Shown: positions 18,533 through 27,915 of the stretch, one piece after another | Position numbering within the stretch: position 1 is the stretch's first letter | Layout: the number at the start of each line of letters is the position of its first letter | From: Halieaceae bacterium | Lineage (GTDB): Bacteria > Pseudomonadota > Gammaproteobacteria > Pseudomonadales > Halieaceae | Length of the DNA: 45,175 nt | NCBI GenBank assembly: GCA_016744355.1 | Contig: JADGEN010000022.1 | Location: 1 to 45,175 of the forward strand | Direction of reading: 5' to 3' | Translations under genes and position numbers: made by a program | Notes under the pieces: model-generated | Told to the model about the DNA's origin: nothing | The model's database searches: none | Seen by the model: the letters and a program-made list of their open reading frames with translations, nothing else

Positions 18533-18958
18533 TTAGTTGGCTTCCACCTTCACGGGGAAACTGTCAAAGTAAAATGCGTAACGTTCTCGCAGCTGTTGTT
18601 GCTGGACGCCAAACTGTTCAATTATTTTGTAGACTATTTTCCCGTGTGTTAGAACAACAGTGGCATCTTTGAAAACTTTTTTAGCACCCCCAACTGACCT
18701 TACCGTAACCTTCACCGAAGCGACATTCCAGCGGCAAACGAATTTCGGTCATTAGGGTATAAATATCCGCACCCTCATTCATACGTTGAAGCGTTGTTGT
18801 ATGCACGAAATCAAGCGCGTCAATCAGGCGACCAAAACACTGCCGAATTAACTGTTCCCCTCTATAGATTCGAAGTGTCCGGTAATCAGCGTCATCGATA
18901 CATGTCGCCGGTTTATCAACTCATGCCACGGCGTGGCAGACGGGCCGCAATATTTGAC
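18533..18958 (-). pseudogene. Frameshifted MBL-fold (alkyl-sulfatase-like) hydrolase remnant
   Basis: The minus strand carries one protein in broken pieces. From 18958 one frame reads VKYCGPSATPWHELINRR; from 18899 another gives 72 codons to a TAA at 18681, including RIYRGEQLIRQCFGRL, DALDFVHTTTLQRMNEG and LMTEIRLP...GEGYGKVSW. These match the dimerisation region of SdsA/BDS1-type MBL-fold alkyl sulfatases. A third frame (18715 down to 18533) has KDATVVLTHGKIVYKIIEQFG and ends at a TAA; it may be the C-terminal domain of the same gene after a deletion, but I do not recognise it. The catalytic HxHxDH half is absent. It occupies nearly the whole 538-base gap. Confidence 0.6.
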
Positions 18959-19037
18959 CTGCATCAAGATTTTTCACGGCGTGACACCGCACAATATTCT
19001 CCAAGATAAAGTCGACTTCACAGATAAGGACAATCAC

Positions 19038-20129
19038 ATGACCGCCTACCAAAAACCACAACCCTATACAATAAAAGCAGACATACGAGAAGAACGGTAC
19101 GCCCGCGGCTGGTATGTTCTCGGCAACGCAGCCAGCATTAACGACACCCCTAGAATGCTGTCTGTATTCGGCACAAAGCTGGTTGCATACCGTGGCAAGG
19201 AAGACGGGTTGGCTCATGTACTGGATGCTTATTGCCCCCATATGGGTGGCGACTTAAGCGGCGGAGAAGTCTGTGCCAATTCCGTCGTTTGCCCCTTCCA
19301 CAAATGGAGCTGGGGCGCTGACGGCGTATGCGATGACATCCCTTACGCTAACAAAATTCCTGAAAAAGCCGTGATTAAATCCTGGCCTACACTTGAGAAA
19401 AATGGCCTCGTGTTTGTCTGGCAGGATCCGGAGGGCGGTGAGCCCATTGCTGAACAAGAACCGCTCAAGCTGCAACACTGGTACGCCGATGACTGGACAG
19501 ATTGGGAGATGGCGGAAATTCCGATTGCCTCTCTAGGCCGTGAACTAGTCGACAATATGTGTGACATGGCCCACTTTGGCCCCATCCACTACACCACGGT
19601 AAAATCGTTTATGAACACCATGAACGGTCATGTGTTCGTACAGAAAATGGTGGGGGGGCACACTATCTTGACCGAGGGAGATGATAGTTTGATCACCAGT
19701 GTGGCAACCTATGAGGGCCCCGCATATATGACTACCACCATGACCGGCATGATGGACGGCCTCCCCATGACCGTACATTTACTGGTGAGTCATATCCCCC
19801 AGGACATGGGCAATTTCCTGATCAATTTTGGCGTGATGGTCAAAAAGGCCGAGGGCAGCACTGAGGCCGAGAACAAGACCATGGCAGAAGCCTACATGGA
19901 GAAAAACATCGAGTCTTTTAACCAGGATGTAGCGATCTGGAACAACAAGTGCATCATAGACAACCCCCTGATGTGCGACGGCGACGGCCCGGTCAATCTG
20001 GTGAGAAAATGGTACAGCCAATTTATGACCAATGCCGCCGACATCACCAACGATCAGGTTAAGCCCCGCGAGCATGTCACTATGGAAGGCCCCACGGTAG
20101 AGGAAACTATTGCCAGCATGAGTCAATAA
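19038..20129 (+). CDS. Rieske [2Fe-2S] oxygenase resembling 3-ketosteroid 9-alpha-hydroxylase (KshA)
   Basis: A 363-residue terminal oxygenase of the KshA-like Rieske type. The Rieske cluster ligands are Cys66-x-His68 (CPHMGG) and Cys85-x2-His88 (CPFHKW). The mononuclear iron site is in VDNMCDMAHFGPIHY: Asn173, Asp176, His179 and His184, with Asp297 (FNQDVAIWNNK) as the likely third iron ligand. In KshA-type systems this subunit hydroxylates the steroid nucleus with a separate reductase (KshB), which is not in the window. I chose the ATG at 19038, preceded by AAGGA; the upstream open frame runs through pseudogene sequence. The steroid substrate is inferred from family and from the HSD-like neighbour. 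Confidence 0.9.
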   Translation: MTAYQKPQPYTIKADIREERYARGWYVLGNAASINDTPRMLSVFGTKLVAYRGKEDGLAHVLDAYCPHMGGDLSGGEVCANSVVCPFHKWSWGADGVCDDIPYANKIPEKAVIKSWPTLEKNGLVFVWQDPEGGEPIAEQEPLKLQHWYADDWTDWEMAEIPIASLGRELVDNMCDMAHFGPIHYTTVKSFMNTMNGHVFVQKMVGGHTILTEGDDSLITSVATYEGPAYMTTTMTGMMDGLPMTVHLLVSHIPQDMGNFLINFGVMVKKAEGSTEAENKTMAEAYMEKNIESFNQDVAIWNNKCIIDNPLMCDGDGPVNLVRKWYSQFMTNAADITNDQVKPREHVTMEGPTVEETIASMSQ

Positions 20130-20146
20130 TCAGCTGATGCTGTGTG

Positions 20147-21181
20147 TCAGCCACATATAGCGCTGCCATCGTCGGCCACTGCGTAGAACAGGCAATCCGA
20201 TTGGGCAATGGCAGCGTTATTGGTAATCATAAAAAATTTTAAAGCTCTGGCAGCATACAGTTTTCCCTGTTCGATACGCACCAGTTGACTGACCGCGCAA
20301 CTCCCGCCAGCGTCCTGCGCGCTGAATAATTCCAACTCAGGCTTTACCGCCCAACCCAAATGAGTGTCCGCCGATACAGTGCCAAAATTATGGTTTTCTA
20401 TATCGGGCAGCAAGGTAATATCATGTCCCGCACTACCGCTCTCGGCGTAATTCAGACTAACTCCCGAATTCAGCTCAAGGCGAATGGGGTCTACGAGCAA
20501 CTCCAGGCCCCAATCTGTATCACCCTGATCCAAAACTGTTTCTGCTTTGAAATAACGACATAGCCCATCATAGGCAAGTGCATGGGCATCCTCATCCAGT
20601 CGACCACCCACTTCCACCGTCACCGTCGGGTAAGAGTGCTCACTAATGTCCATCAATGCCCCAAGCGACAGGTTGGAGATGATCAGGCGCTGGGTAAAAA
20701 TTGATACCAGAGCATCATGCTGCCTGTCCATATGAGTACACACGCCAAATGCAGGACCCGAGCCTGAGGTATTGTGCATATCGACAACGGCTTCGGGGTG
20801 ATGCATGTGCAGTATCTCCAGGATTTCCTCGGCCAATTTTCCCTGGGCGTCGTCAAACGGTGCTTTAAAGCAACGATTTAAATCTCGCACACCGGGCAAC
20901 ATTCGATGACTAAACATCGGTGACGCCAACGCCGCTGCAACCGACCCGATTACACAGACAATATTGACCGCAGGGCGCTGTCCACTTTTTAGCCAGCGAA
21001 ACAAAGCCAAAATACCGGAGGGTTCGTTGCCGTGTAGCAGGGTCACAAAGGCGCGGGTTCTGCTACTGTTCTCCCCTTCCAGAAACAGGCACGCCGGCCC
21101 CTTCATACGCTGCAAAAACTGCTCCACATTATCGCCAATATCGGCTGATTGTGGATTGCGGATAAAATTAAAATGCCTCAT
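20147..21181 (-). CDS. Succinylglutamate desuccinylase/aspartoacylase family zinc deacylase
   Basis: A 344-residue M14-like zinc hydrolase of the AstE/AspA family, which removes acyl groups from N-acyl amino acids. Zinc ligands are His50 and Glu53 (LLHGNEPSG) and His136 (VVDMHNTSG); Glu190 (VTVEVGG) is the catalytic base. RDLNRCF (99-105) is the substrate-carboxylate motif. I chose the ATG at 21181 because it overlaps the TGA of the upstream ligase gene as ATGA, indicating translational coupling. No other arginine-catabolism (ast) genes are nearby, so it is unlikely to be AstE itself. The coupled ligase suggests a gamma-glutamyl-type compound as substrate (inference). Confidence 0.87.
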   Translation of the reverse strand: MRHFNFIRNPQSADIGDNVEQFLQRMKGPACLFLEGENSSRTRAFVTLLHGNEPSGILALFRWLKSGQRPAVNIVCVIGSVAAALASPMFSHRMLPGVRDLNRCFKAPFDDAQGKLAEEILEILHMHHPEAVVDMHNTSGSGPAFGVCTHMDRQHDALVSIFTQRLIISNLSLGALMDISEHSYPTVTVEVGGRLDEDAHALAYDGLCRYFKAETVLDQGDTDWGLELLVDPIRLELNSGVSLNYAESGSAGHDITLLPDIENHNFGTVSADTHLGWAVKPELELFSAQDAGGSCAVSQLVRIEQGKLYAARALKFFMITNNAAIAQSDCLFYAVADDGSAICG

Positions 21182-22653
21182 AAACTCCACTCGGCAACAG
21201 GTGTATTGGATTCGCTATTAGTCATAAACTCCTCAAGCATGTGGTGTAGGGCATCAATCAAAGGCATACGTGCCTTCAACTGTTCAAGGCGAGCCTGCTG
21301 CCAAATGGAACCGGTTTGCTGTCGCTGCAGGCGCTTTTCTATTACGGCGAGATAGCGGCCTGATTCCTCTGGCGAAATTCCGATACTGTCAAGGCCCTGT
21401 TGTGCGCAAGGCAACAGTTGTTTAATGATGGTACTAACCGTCTGCTCTTTGCAGCACGACTGATCGGCCTGCGGCCAAACCAAGCTTGCGTGCAGGCCAT
21501 TCTGCGCCGCACGATAAAAATTGTACCGGGCCATCTCAAACGGCAAAGCGGCAAGCAGCTGATTAATCTGGGGGCGAATACCCTCTGCCAAGCCAATTAG
21601 AAAAGCCGCATTCGCCACCATATCAATGGGGGTTGGACCCGCCGGCAGAGCCCGCATTTCGATACGCAGATGACCGCCATCGACATTGTCGTAAACCGGC
21701 CGATTCCACAACCACACTGTACTCTGGTGCAAGCGTAGCTCTGCCAGCGAGGGTGCTTCTCCCGGCGTTAAAGGCCCCGCAGCTTGTGCGCGAACAGGCA
21801 AAAGCGGCGGATAAAGGCGCACAGTTTCGCGGAACAATTCGCCCGCGCCCCTGCGCGCCCAACCGTGACCAAAATTGACCCTGGCAGGCTCTTTCCAGCT
21901 GTAGCGATCTATGTGGCGTGTATCGATGGACTGCTTGAATAGCGGAATTCGGGTTTCGTGCCACAGAGAATGTCCAAACAGAGTTGGAGAGTTGGCACCA
22001 ATAGCCACGGCCAGAGGTGTCATCAACTGTAGCGCATTGAATGTGTCGGCAAACTTGTCGGGCGCCACCCGATAATGCACCTGGAAAGATGTGTTCGCCC
22101 CCTCCAGTGTAATGTCTTCCATCTCCAACCTGAGAGGGTCCTGACCATTGATATCGATGTGAAACCGGGTTCCCCTGCGCTGTATGAGCTGCCCCACCAG
22201 TGCGTGATAACGTTTTTTATCGGTTATGCAGTGGGAACCGAAATCCGCCGGAGTCAGGGTTGGGAGAATGCCGATGGACACAATACGACCTCCGTGTCGA
22301 GCTGCCACTGCTTTCAGCCCTGCCAATTTGGTGCGTATTTCAGTCTCGGTATTTTGAAAGGGCGAGTCATTCAAGCCATAGGGAGTGAGATTGAACTCAA
22401 GGTTGTAACGGTTTAATTCCAGGGTTAACTGGGGGTCATTGGCATCAGTCAATATTTCCTGATTGGCGTACAGCGGATTGCCCTGTGCATCAACGATGTA
22501 CATCTCGAGTTCTGCGCCCAAAGAACCCTGCCCTTCACCAAAACCGGGAGTACCCAGCGCGACATCCAGCTCCGCCAGATTTTGCTCCAGCAGTGCACTG
22601 AATGCGGGGAAGTCCGCCGCGATAAATTCAACCTGATTGATATCAATACCCAT
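21178..22653 (-). CDS. Glutamate-cysteine ligase family (GCS2) protein
   Basis: A 491-residue ATP-dependent carboxylate-amine ligase of the GCS2/YbdK-related type. Supporting blocks are LGAELEMYIVDAQGNPL (a Glu-rich metal-binding strand near 45-60), LELNRYNLEFNLTP, SIGILPTL, RFHIDINGQDPLRLEMEDI, FQVHYRV, IGANSPTLFGHSLWHETRI and a GHLRIEMRALP block. These correspond to the gamma-glutamyl-cysteine-ligase active-site fold. The partner amine could be cysteine or another amino compound. Its last codon overlaps the start of the deacylase gene. The gene is divergent from the secreted propeller gene at 22858. Confidence 0.87.
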   Translation of the reverse strand: MGIDINQVEFIAADFPAFSALLEQNLAELDVALGTPGFGEGQGSLGAELEMYIVDAQGNPLYANQEILTDANDPQLTLELNRYNLEFNLTPYGLNDSPFQNTETEIRTKLAGLKAVAARHGGRIVSIGILPTLTPADFGSHCITDKKRYHALVGQLIQRRGTRFHIDINGQDPLRLEMEDITLEGANTSFQVHYRVAPDKFADTFNALQLMTPLAVAIGANSPTLFGHSLWHETRIPLFKQSIDTRHIDRYSWKEPARVNFGHGWARRGAGELFRETVRLYPPLLPVRAQAAGPLTPGEAPSLAELRLHQSTVWLWNRPVYDNVDGGHLRIEMRALPAGPTPIDMVANAAFLIGLAEGIRPQINQLLAALPFEMARYNFYRAAQNGLHASLVWPQADQSCCKEQTVSTIIKQLLPCAQQGLDSIGISPEESGRYLAVIEKRLQRQQTGSIWQQARLEQLKARMPLIDALHHMLEEFMTNSESNTPVAEWSL

Positions 22654-22857
22654 GACGTCACATTATCACGCAGCTGCGCCCTTTTTATATTGATCCAGGT
22701 CGTGGTAATGACGCCGCGTTCTGGCCTAGCCCGGCTGGGACGGTCCTGGCCGAAGCCGCTCGAGTCTACTCAATTTGGCCTCACCGGTCATAGCGCAAAC
22801 GCCAGCGCTCAACTAGAGTGCTACTCTTATCAGTCTAGACAAATATGAGTACTTTTC

Positions 22858-24468
22858 ATGAACAGTTCCATAAATACATTTGTCATCCAGATTGTCTGTG
22901 CCCTTGCCTTGCTTCACTGCTCTGTGTCACTGGCGTTCAATATGCCGGAAACCAACCCCTATCTGGCACAATCCAACAATTCCATGGCCCATGGTGATTC
23001 CGCCCAACAGGACGCGATGCCGCAGGCCGGCCCCGCTGGCCCTACCCGAGCCTTGAAACCCGATGAGATTCAATACACCTTCACCGGCCCGGCTTTTTTC
23101 GGGATTAACACCTCTGGCGTCTATGAAGATGGCAAACGTGTCATGTGGGGCAATGGTTTGGATCGCATTGTCAAACTCGACTACGACACTCAAGAGGTCA
23201 TCACCGAGTACTATTTCCCGGGTGCAGAACGCTGGACCGAGGAGCACGCCGAAGACACAATCGCCTACTTCAATGAAGACAACGACAGTATCTTCGCTGC
23301 TTACCGCACGTTTCAGGAAATGATGAAACTGCGCAATCTGTCCAAGCTCTACACTGTGCTGGATAAAGATCACGTCTACTACATTGGCAGCAAGTCTGGC
23401 CTGATCACTGCCTATGGTGATGCCGACCCATCGGACTCACGCTCCAACATTGTAAAACTGCGTGAGTTCCAGCTACCCGCTGAGGCAACGGGACCCATAA
23501 TGGGCCTGAATATGACCTACGATGGCTGGCTGATAGCAGCCACAGAACACGGTTTCGTCACCGCCATTAGCCGCGACTTCAAACAACATCACATTGCTCG
23601 AATTAACCACAGCGAAGGTGCTGAGGAAAAAGCTACCGGCCCCACCGGCTATGGCTGGATTCGCAACGCCTTCGCCATAGACAAAGACGGCGGCATTTAT
23701 ATCGCCTCCCAGCAACACATGCACAAAGTGGTTTGGACGGGCGAAAAGCTCAGCACCGATGACGCTGACAGTGCCTGGAGCGCGCTATACCTCAATGACT
23801 GGGGCCACGGCACCGGCGCCACCCCCTCGCTAATGGGCTTCGGTGATGAAGACCAGTTCGTTGTTATTACCGACGGCCAGGCGCAAATGAATGTGGTGTT
23901 ATTCTGGCGCAATGGTATTCCCGCAGACTGGGAGCAATTATCTGACGCACCCAGCCGCCGCATCGCAGGCCAATTGCCTGTCACCATGGGCGACCCCAGC
24001 CTCACAGAGATACAATCTGAGCAGTCGGTAGTTGTCGCAGGACACGGCGCTCTGGTAGTCAATAACCATGCGCGGAATATTCCCTGGTATATGCCCGAGC
24101 GGGCCGCCAAACTTTTGATCACCTACATGGGTAGTAACCCCGAACACCAACCCTATGGCGTGCAAAAATTTGCATGGGACCCCGATGCTCGCGCTTTGAA
24201 GAACGCCTGGGTGAACAAGGAAGTAAGCTCGCCAAGCAGTGTCCCCATGGTGGGTGTAGGGTCCAATGCGGCTTACCTGATTGGTGCGCGAGATAATCAG
24301 TGGACCCTTGAGGCACTAGACTGGGACACTGGCGAGTCAAGCTTCCACTATATTATCGGCGACCAGCGCTATAACGTATTGTTCTCTGGCACCTTGATCG
24401 ATATGGATGGCCGCGTTCACTATGGATCACCCTGGGGAAGAGTGCGCCTCACCCCAACTATGCGTTAG
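22858..24468 (+). CDS. Secreted beta-propeller-like protein of unknown function
   Basis: I do not recognise a named family. The 536-residue product begins with a signal peptide (MNSSINTFVIQIVCALALLHCSVSLA), so it is exported. The rest is rich in Gly, Asp and aromatic residues, with repeated blade-like strands: RVMWGNGLDRIVKLDYDTQ, DHVYYIGSKSGLITAYGD, GWLIAATEHGFVTAISRD, GGIYIASQQHMHKVVW, FVVITDGQAQMNVVLFW, AYLIGARDNQWTLEALDWD and GRVHYGSPWGRVRLTP. This pattern is typical of quinoprotein/WD-like six- to eight-bladed propellers. No cofactor motif was seen. It is followed ten bases later by trhA, so the two may share a transcript. Confidence 0.75.
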   Translation: MNSSINTFVIQIVCALALLHCSVSLAFNMPETNPYLAQSNNSMAHGDSAQQDAMPQAGPAGPTRALKPDEIQYTFTGPAFFGINTSGVYEDGKRVMWGNGLDRIVKLDYDTQEVITEYYFPGAERWTEEHAEDTIAYFNEDNDSIFAAYRTFQEMMKLRNLSKLYTVLDKDHVYYIGSKSGLITAYGDADPSDSRSNIVKLREFQLPAEATGPIMGLNMTYDGWLIAATEHGFVTAISRDFKQHHIARINHSEGAEEKATGPTGYGWIRNAFAIDKDGGIYIASQQHMHKVVWTGEKLSTDDADSAWSALYLNDWGHGTGATPSLMGFGDEDQFVVITDGQAQMNVVLFWRNGIPADWEQLSDAPSRRIAGQLPVTMGDPSLTEIQSEQSVVVAGHGALVVNNHARNIPWYMPERAAKLLITYMGSNPEHQPYGVQKFAWDPDARALKNAWVNKEVSSPSSVPMVGVGSNAAYLIGARDNQWTLEALDWDTGESSFHYIIGDQRYNVLFSGTLIDMDGRVHYGSPWGRVRLTPTMR

Positions 24469-24477
24469 AATCCCCGC

Positions 24478-25107
24478 ATGTATGATGGAGAAAAGCTAAA
24501 CAGCATCAGTCACCTGGTGGGCGCTGTGCTTGCACTGGTCGGCCTTGGTGCACTGCTCACGGTAGGCCTGCAGAGCAACGACCCCTGGGTGCTGGGGAGT
24601 TTCACCGTTTTCGGTGTTTCCATGGTGCTGCTCTACACCATGTCCACGCTCTACCACAGTTTTCACCCAGCGGGGCTGAAAAAACTATTTCAGCTGTTTG
24701 ATCACATAGCCATCTACCTGCTCATTGCAGGCACCTATACCCCCTATATGCTAGTTAGCCTGCGAGATGGCAACGGTTGGACCATTATGGCCGTTATCTG
24801 GACACTGGCGGGCATCGGCGTAGTAAGTGAGGTATTGCTTTCTGGACGGGCGGTAAAGGTGGGCCAGATTGTTATTTATCTCGCCATGGGCTGGGCATGC
24901 TCTTTGGATTTTTCCAGCCTGAAAGCTGCCCTGCCAGAGGCCGGACTAAACTGGTTGATCGCGGGCGGCGTGGCCTATTCTGTAGGTGTCGTGTTTTACA
25001 TAATCGACAAGGCCAAAATTATGGCTCATGCTCACGGCATCTGGCACTTTTTTGTGCTGGCCGGAAGCATCTGCCACTTCATTTCTATTATCGCCTTCGT
25101 GCGTTAA
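24478..25107 (+). CDS. trhA: Hemolysin III (TrhA/PAQR) family membrane protein
   Basis: A 209-residue seven-helix protein of the PAQR/hemolysin III family. The N-terminal block YDGEKLNSISHLVGAVLAL carries the conserved Glu and His; STLYHSFHP carries the Ser and His of the zinc site; the C-terminal AHGIWHFFVLAGSICHF provides the two remaining histidines. E. coli TrhA (YqfA) takes part in membrane-energetics/lipid homeostasis; a true haemolytic role is unlikely. It starts ten bases after the propeller gene and converges with the AsmA gene. Confidence 0.93.
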   Translation: MYDGEKLNSISHLVGAVLALVGLGALLTVGLQSNDPWVLGSFTVFGVSMVLLYTMSTLYHSFHPAGLKKLFQLFDHIAIYLLIAGTYTPYMLVSLRDGNGWTIMAVIWTLAGIGVVSEVLLSGRAVKVGQIVIYLAMGWACSLDFSSLKAALPEAGLNWLIAGGVAYSVGVVFYIIDKAKIMAHAHGIWHFFVLAGSICHFISIIAFVR

Positions 25108-25133
25108 AGGGCCGTTACCCGCCTCGACAAACT

Positions 25134-26999
25134 CTATTTCTTCAGGAATTTGTCCAGAAACTTGCTCGCTTTTTTCACGACCTGGCCTTTTACTTCCTCG
25201 GTCGCCAGATCCTGGATGATTTTCTCGGCATCCACCCCACACCAGTCCGCCGGGGCGCCACTGAGCTTGCCTTTACATTTAACCGGCCAGGCAATTGCCG
25301 TGAGGCGCTGATTTACCTCACACGCCGGATCCAGCTCGCCTAAATCGGGCGACAAGCGCCCCTTAAATGTCACTGAAAAATCCTGTTTCAGGATATCAAT
25401 ATTCCCCTGTCCCGTAAGCTTCACATGAGGCAGTTCTGCCCGCAGTGGCTTCATCAGGAGCTTACCCTGGGACATCTTCAGCTGGACCGAGATATTGTCA
25501 AAACGAGTGATGGACTCAAGAGTTTCTGTGATGGATTTTTGATTGGCTAATGCCACCGCTTCACACAACATTTTTTCAACACTCATACTCTTGAGCACAA
25601 CTTCGCTGGTCAGTAAATCAATGGGGCCGTTCATCGCCTCAATCAACTGGTTTGAGGTGCTGCCCTTACTGTTTAGTTTCCATTGCAAATCTGTGTTGCC
25701 TGTCATAATGGGCTGAGACTCCATCGCCTCCAGAGCCTGGGCAATCGACAAGCCTGAGAGCTCGCCCTCACTAATAAACTTAGCTGGGTTGTACTGAGCA
25801 TTGAATGTGGTATCAGCCTTAAGCTGCCCCCCGTGTAGTGTGCCCGTAAAAGGGTACAGCTTTACAATGCCGTCCACCGCGCGCAGTTTTAACTGCACGT
25901 CACTGACTATATGCCCGCTTAGGTTTACTTCATCGATACTCAATTCCGCTCTAGTGTCGATTGCCCTTATGGCAGTTAGCGGTAACACTTCGTCACCACT
26001 TGTAGCCGCCTCGGCAACAGGCTCTTTACTGGTCGCCGCAGCCGGGCCTGCCAGCGCAAATAGAGCCGGGTCAAATTTATTAAAGTGCAACGTGGCATCG
26101 ATTTGTGGCGTTTCAAAGCTGGCATAGCGCAATTGCCCTTTTCCAGTGACATCGCCCCCACCCAGTGCGAGCTGAATCTGTAAGTCGGCGGCTTGCCTGG
26201 CGAGATTGACCTCACCACTGGCTTTGGCATTGACAGGCTGGGCCAGCGCGCCCAGCACTTCAACAGCCAGATCATTCAGGGTAAGCAATTGCTTATCGGC
26301 TTCTAATTGCACCGTTCCATTGAGTGTAATATCTACGGGGGCGCCCTCCTCCCCCGTGCTTACTTTAAGATTCAGGGACACAGGAATAGGTTCGCCGTCC
26401 AGGTTCAGACCCGTGGCCTCAAGCTGCACGATTTCCAGTTGTGTGGTTTCTTTTTTGTCAGCGGATACCAGGTTAAGAGTAGAGTTGCTCACTGATAAAC
26501 GGGCCACATTCAGAGCCAGTGGCAGGGCAACAACAGCCTCACTACCCGCGGCCTGCCCGGCCGCCTTCAGTGCTTTGCGCCGCTCGTCGTAGAGTGCATC
26601 CAACTCCTCATCGCCAAGCGCACTGGTATCCAGAGCGGGTTGCTCTGGCGGCGATATCACAGTCATTTTCAGCCCATCGACGATAAGCTCGCTGATCTCC
26701 GCACGCCCCGAAAACAGTGGCATCAACTGCAGGCCGATATCGAGAGAATCGAGCCTGACACGTGTTTCCGCTTCGCCTGGCAGGGTAAGGCCAACCTCAC
26801 TTAATCCCACCGCAATTTTTGGAAATATAGACAAATTGGCATCGCCATCAACCACCAACACGGCACCGGTTTCCTCTTCAAGTGTCTTACTCGCCATCGC
26901 CAGCAAAGCCTCCTTATCCAAAAATAAGGGAATAAGCAACGCTGCAGCAATGATTAGTAAAAGGGGTGTGGCGATCAAGATCAGAATTGTTCTGGACAT
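25134..26999 (-). CDS. AsmA family protein
   Basis: A 621-residue AsmA/YhjG-type protein. One N-terminal membrane anchor (ILILIATPLLLIIAAALLIPL) is followed by the AsmA motif ALLAMASKTLEEETGAVLVV and a long, mostly beta periplasmic region. The C-terminal AsmA block includes DTTFNAQYNPAKFISEGELSG-like sequence, VVLKSMSVEKMLCEAVALAN and CEVNQRLTAIAWPVKCKG. Members sit between inner and outer membranes and are linked to phospholipid transport (TamB/YhdP relatives). Three Cys residues near the end are conserved in this branch. It appears to be a single-gene unit with a short spacer to the GNAT gene upstream. Confidence 0.92.
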   Translation of the reverse strand: MSRTILILIATPLLLIIAAALLIPLFLDKEALLAMASKTLEEETGAVLVVDGDANLSIFPKIAVGLSEVGLTLPGEAETRVRLDSLDIGLQLMPLFSGRAEISELIVDGLKMTVISPPEQPALDTSALGDEELDALYDERRKALKAAGQAAGSEAVVALPLALNVARLSVSNSTLNLVSADKKETTQLEIVQLEATGLNLDGEPIPVSLNLKVSTGEEGAPVDITLNGTVQLEADKQLLTLNDLAVEVLGALAQPVNAKASGEVNLARQAADLQIQLALGGGDVTGKGQLRYASFETPQIDATLHFNKFDPALFALAGPAAATSKEPVAEAATSGDEVLPLTAIRAIDTRAELSIDEVNLSGHIVSDVQLKLRAVDGIVKLYPFTGTLHGGQLKADTTFNAQYNPAKFISEGELSGLSIAQALEAMESQPIMTGNTDLQWKLNSKGSTSNQLIEAMNGPIDLLTSEVVLKSMSVEKMLCEAVALANQKSITETLESITRFDNISVQLKMSQGKLLMKPLRAELPHVKLTGQGNIDILKQDFSVTFKGRLSPDLGELDPACEVNQRLTAIAWPVKCKGKLSGAPADWCGVDAEKIIQDLATEEVKGQVVKKASKFLDKFLKK

Positions 27000-27127
27000 G
27001 GCGAAGCTCTCAATTGGGGACTACAAGAAATGATTCTACACAAATCGCTACGTAAATGAATCCGATTGAGTATGACCAGGCTGTGCATGGAGTACAATGC
27101 CATAACTATTTTGATCGGAATTCGGTT

Positions 27128-27751
27128 ATGACACTTATCATTCGTCCCTGCACGGCAGCAGACGTCGAGGAAATCCTCCCCCTCATGTACAGCGCCGGGC
27201 CCGACGCCTTCAGGTATGTATTCTCCGTCAAAAGCGAGCTGGAAGCACTGGACTTTCTTCGTACCAGCTTTGTAAAAGGCGATGGGGAGTTTGGGTATAT
27301 GGACCACGTTGTCGCGGTTGATAATGATGAAATCGTCGCCCTGGTTGGAATGCGAGGCGCACAGGACAATTTCAAATACACTGTGTCTGCCGCTAAAGGG
27401 ATTTTTAAATTCTATGGCCTGTTGGATGGCCTGCGGGTTGTACGTCGAGGCTTGCGTTTTGAGCACATTGTCTCGCCTCCCCACAAAGGCGTACTGTGCC
27501 TGCACAATCTCGGCGTCAAAGAGGGCCTGAGGGGAAAAGGCTACGGGCGGCAACTCATCGCCTGGTTTATGCAGGAGGCGGGCAAACAAAACGTAACTGC
27601 CGTGGGCCTGGATGTCGCCGAAACAAACCCCAGAGCCAAGGCGCTCTACATGGGGCTTGGCTTTACGGTTAAGAGTGTGACGCAGGGCAAGCTCAGCAAT
27701 AAATATGGCCGCGGTGTAACCCATGAATACATGGAGCACTCTCTGCCCTGA
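27128..27751 (+). CDS. GNAT family N-acetyltransferase
   Basis: A 207-residue acetyl-CoA-dependent acetyltransferase. Acetyl-CoA motif A is LHNLGVKEGLRGKGYGRQLI (R-x-x-G-x-G), followed by GLDVAETNPRAKALYMGLGF, which is the classical motif B. The N-terminal part is IIRPCTAADVEEILPLMYSAG. I chose the ATG at 27128; a start at 27056 would add 24 residues that do not look like the family. The acceptor (amine, protein or small molecule) cannot be predicted. It stands divergent from the AsmA gene. Confidence 0.9.
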   Translation: MTLIIRPCTAADVEEILPLMYSAGPDAFRYVFSVKSELEALDFLRTSFVKGDGEFGYMDHVVAVDNDEIVALVGMRGAQDNFKYTVSAAKGIFKFYGLLDGLRVVRRGLRFEHIVSPPHKGVLCLHNLGVKEGLRGKGYGRQLIAWFMQEAGKQNVTAVGLDVAETNPRAKALYMGLGFTVKSVTQGKLSNKYGRGVTHEYMEHSLP

Positions 27752-27915
27752 GCGCGGGAAGCCAAAGCTACTGATCCATTAACTCAAGAACGTATTCGCT
27801 CAAATTGAAATAACTCACGCCTCGGCCATACCTCGACAGCGATATGATTTTCCAGCTCGACCTCACCCCCTTCCCACCGTAAAATCACACTCACAACTTA
27901 AGAGGTCTGGAATCA

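Noticed and set aside
20133..20151. GCTGA/TCAGC hairpin between the Rieske and deacylase genes
   Set aside because: Only 5 bp with a 9-base loop and no T-tract; not convincing as a terminator.
26981..27739. A 252-codon open frame antisense to the GNAT gene
   Set aside because: The GNAT frame has clear acetyl-CoA motifs and a good start, while the antisense product has none.
27788..27890. Short minus-strand frame before ugd that reads VILRWEGGEVELENH-like sequence to a TGA
   Set aside because: About 35 codons with no good start or ribosome site, and another frame over the same bases also reads open. Too little to call a gene.
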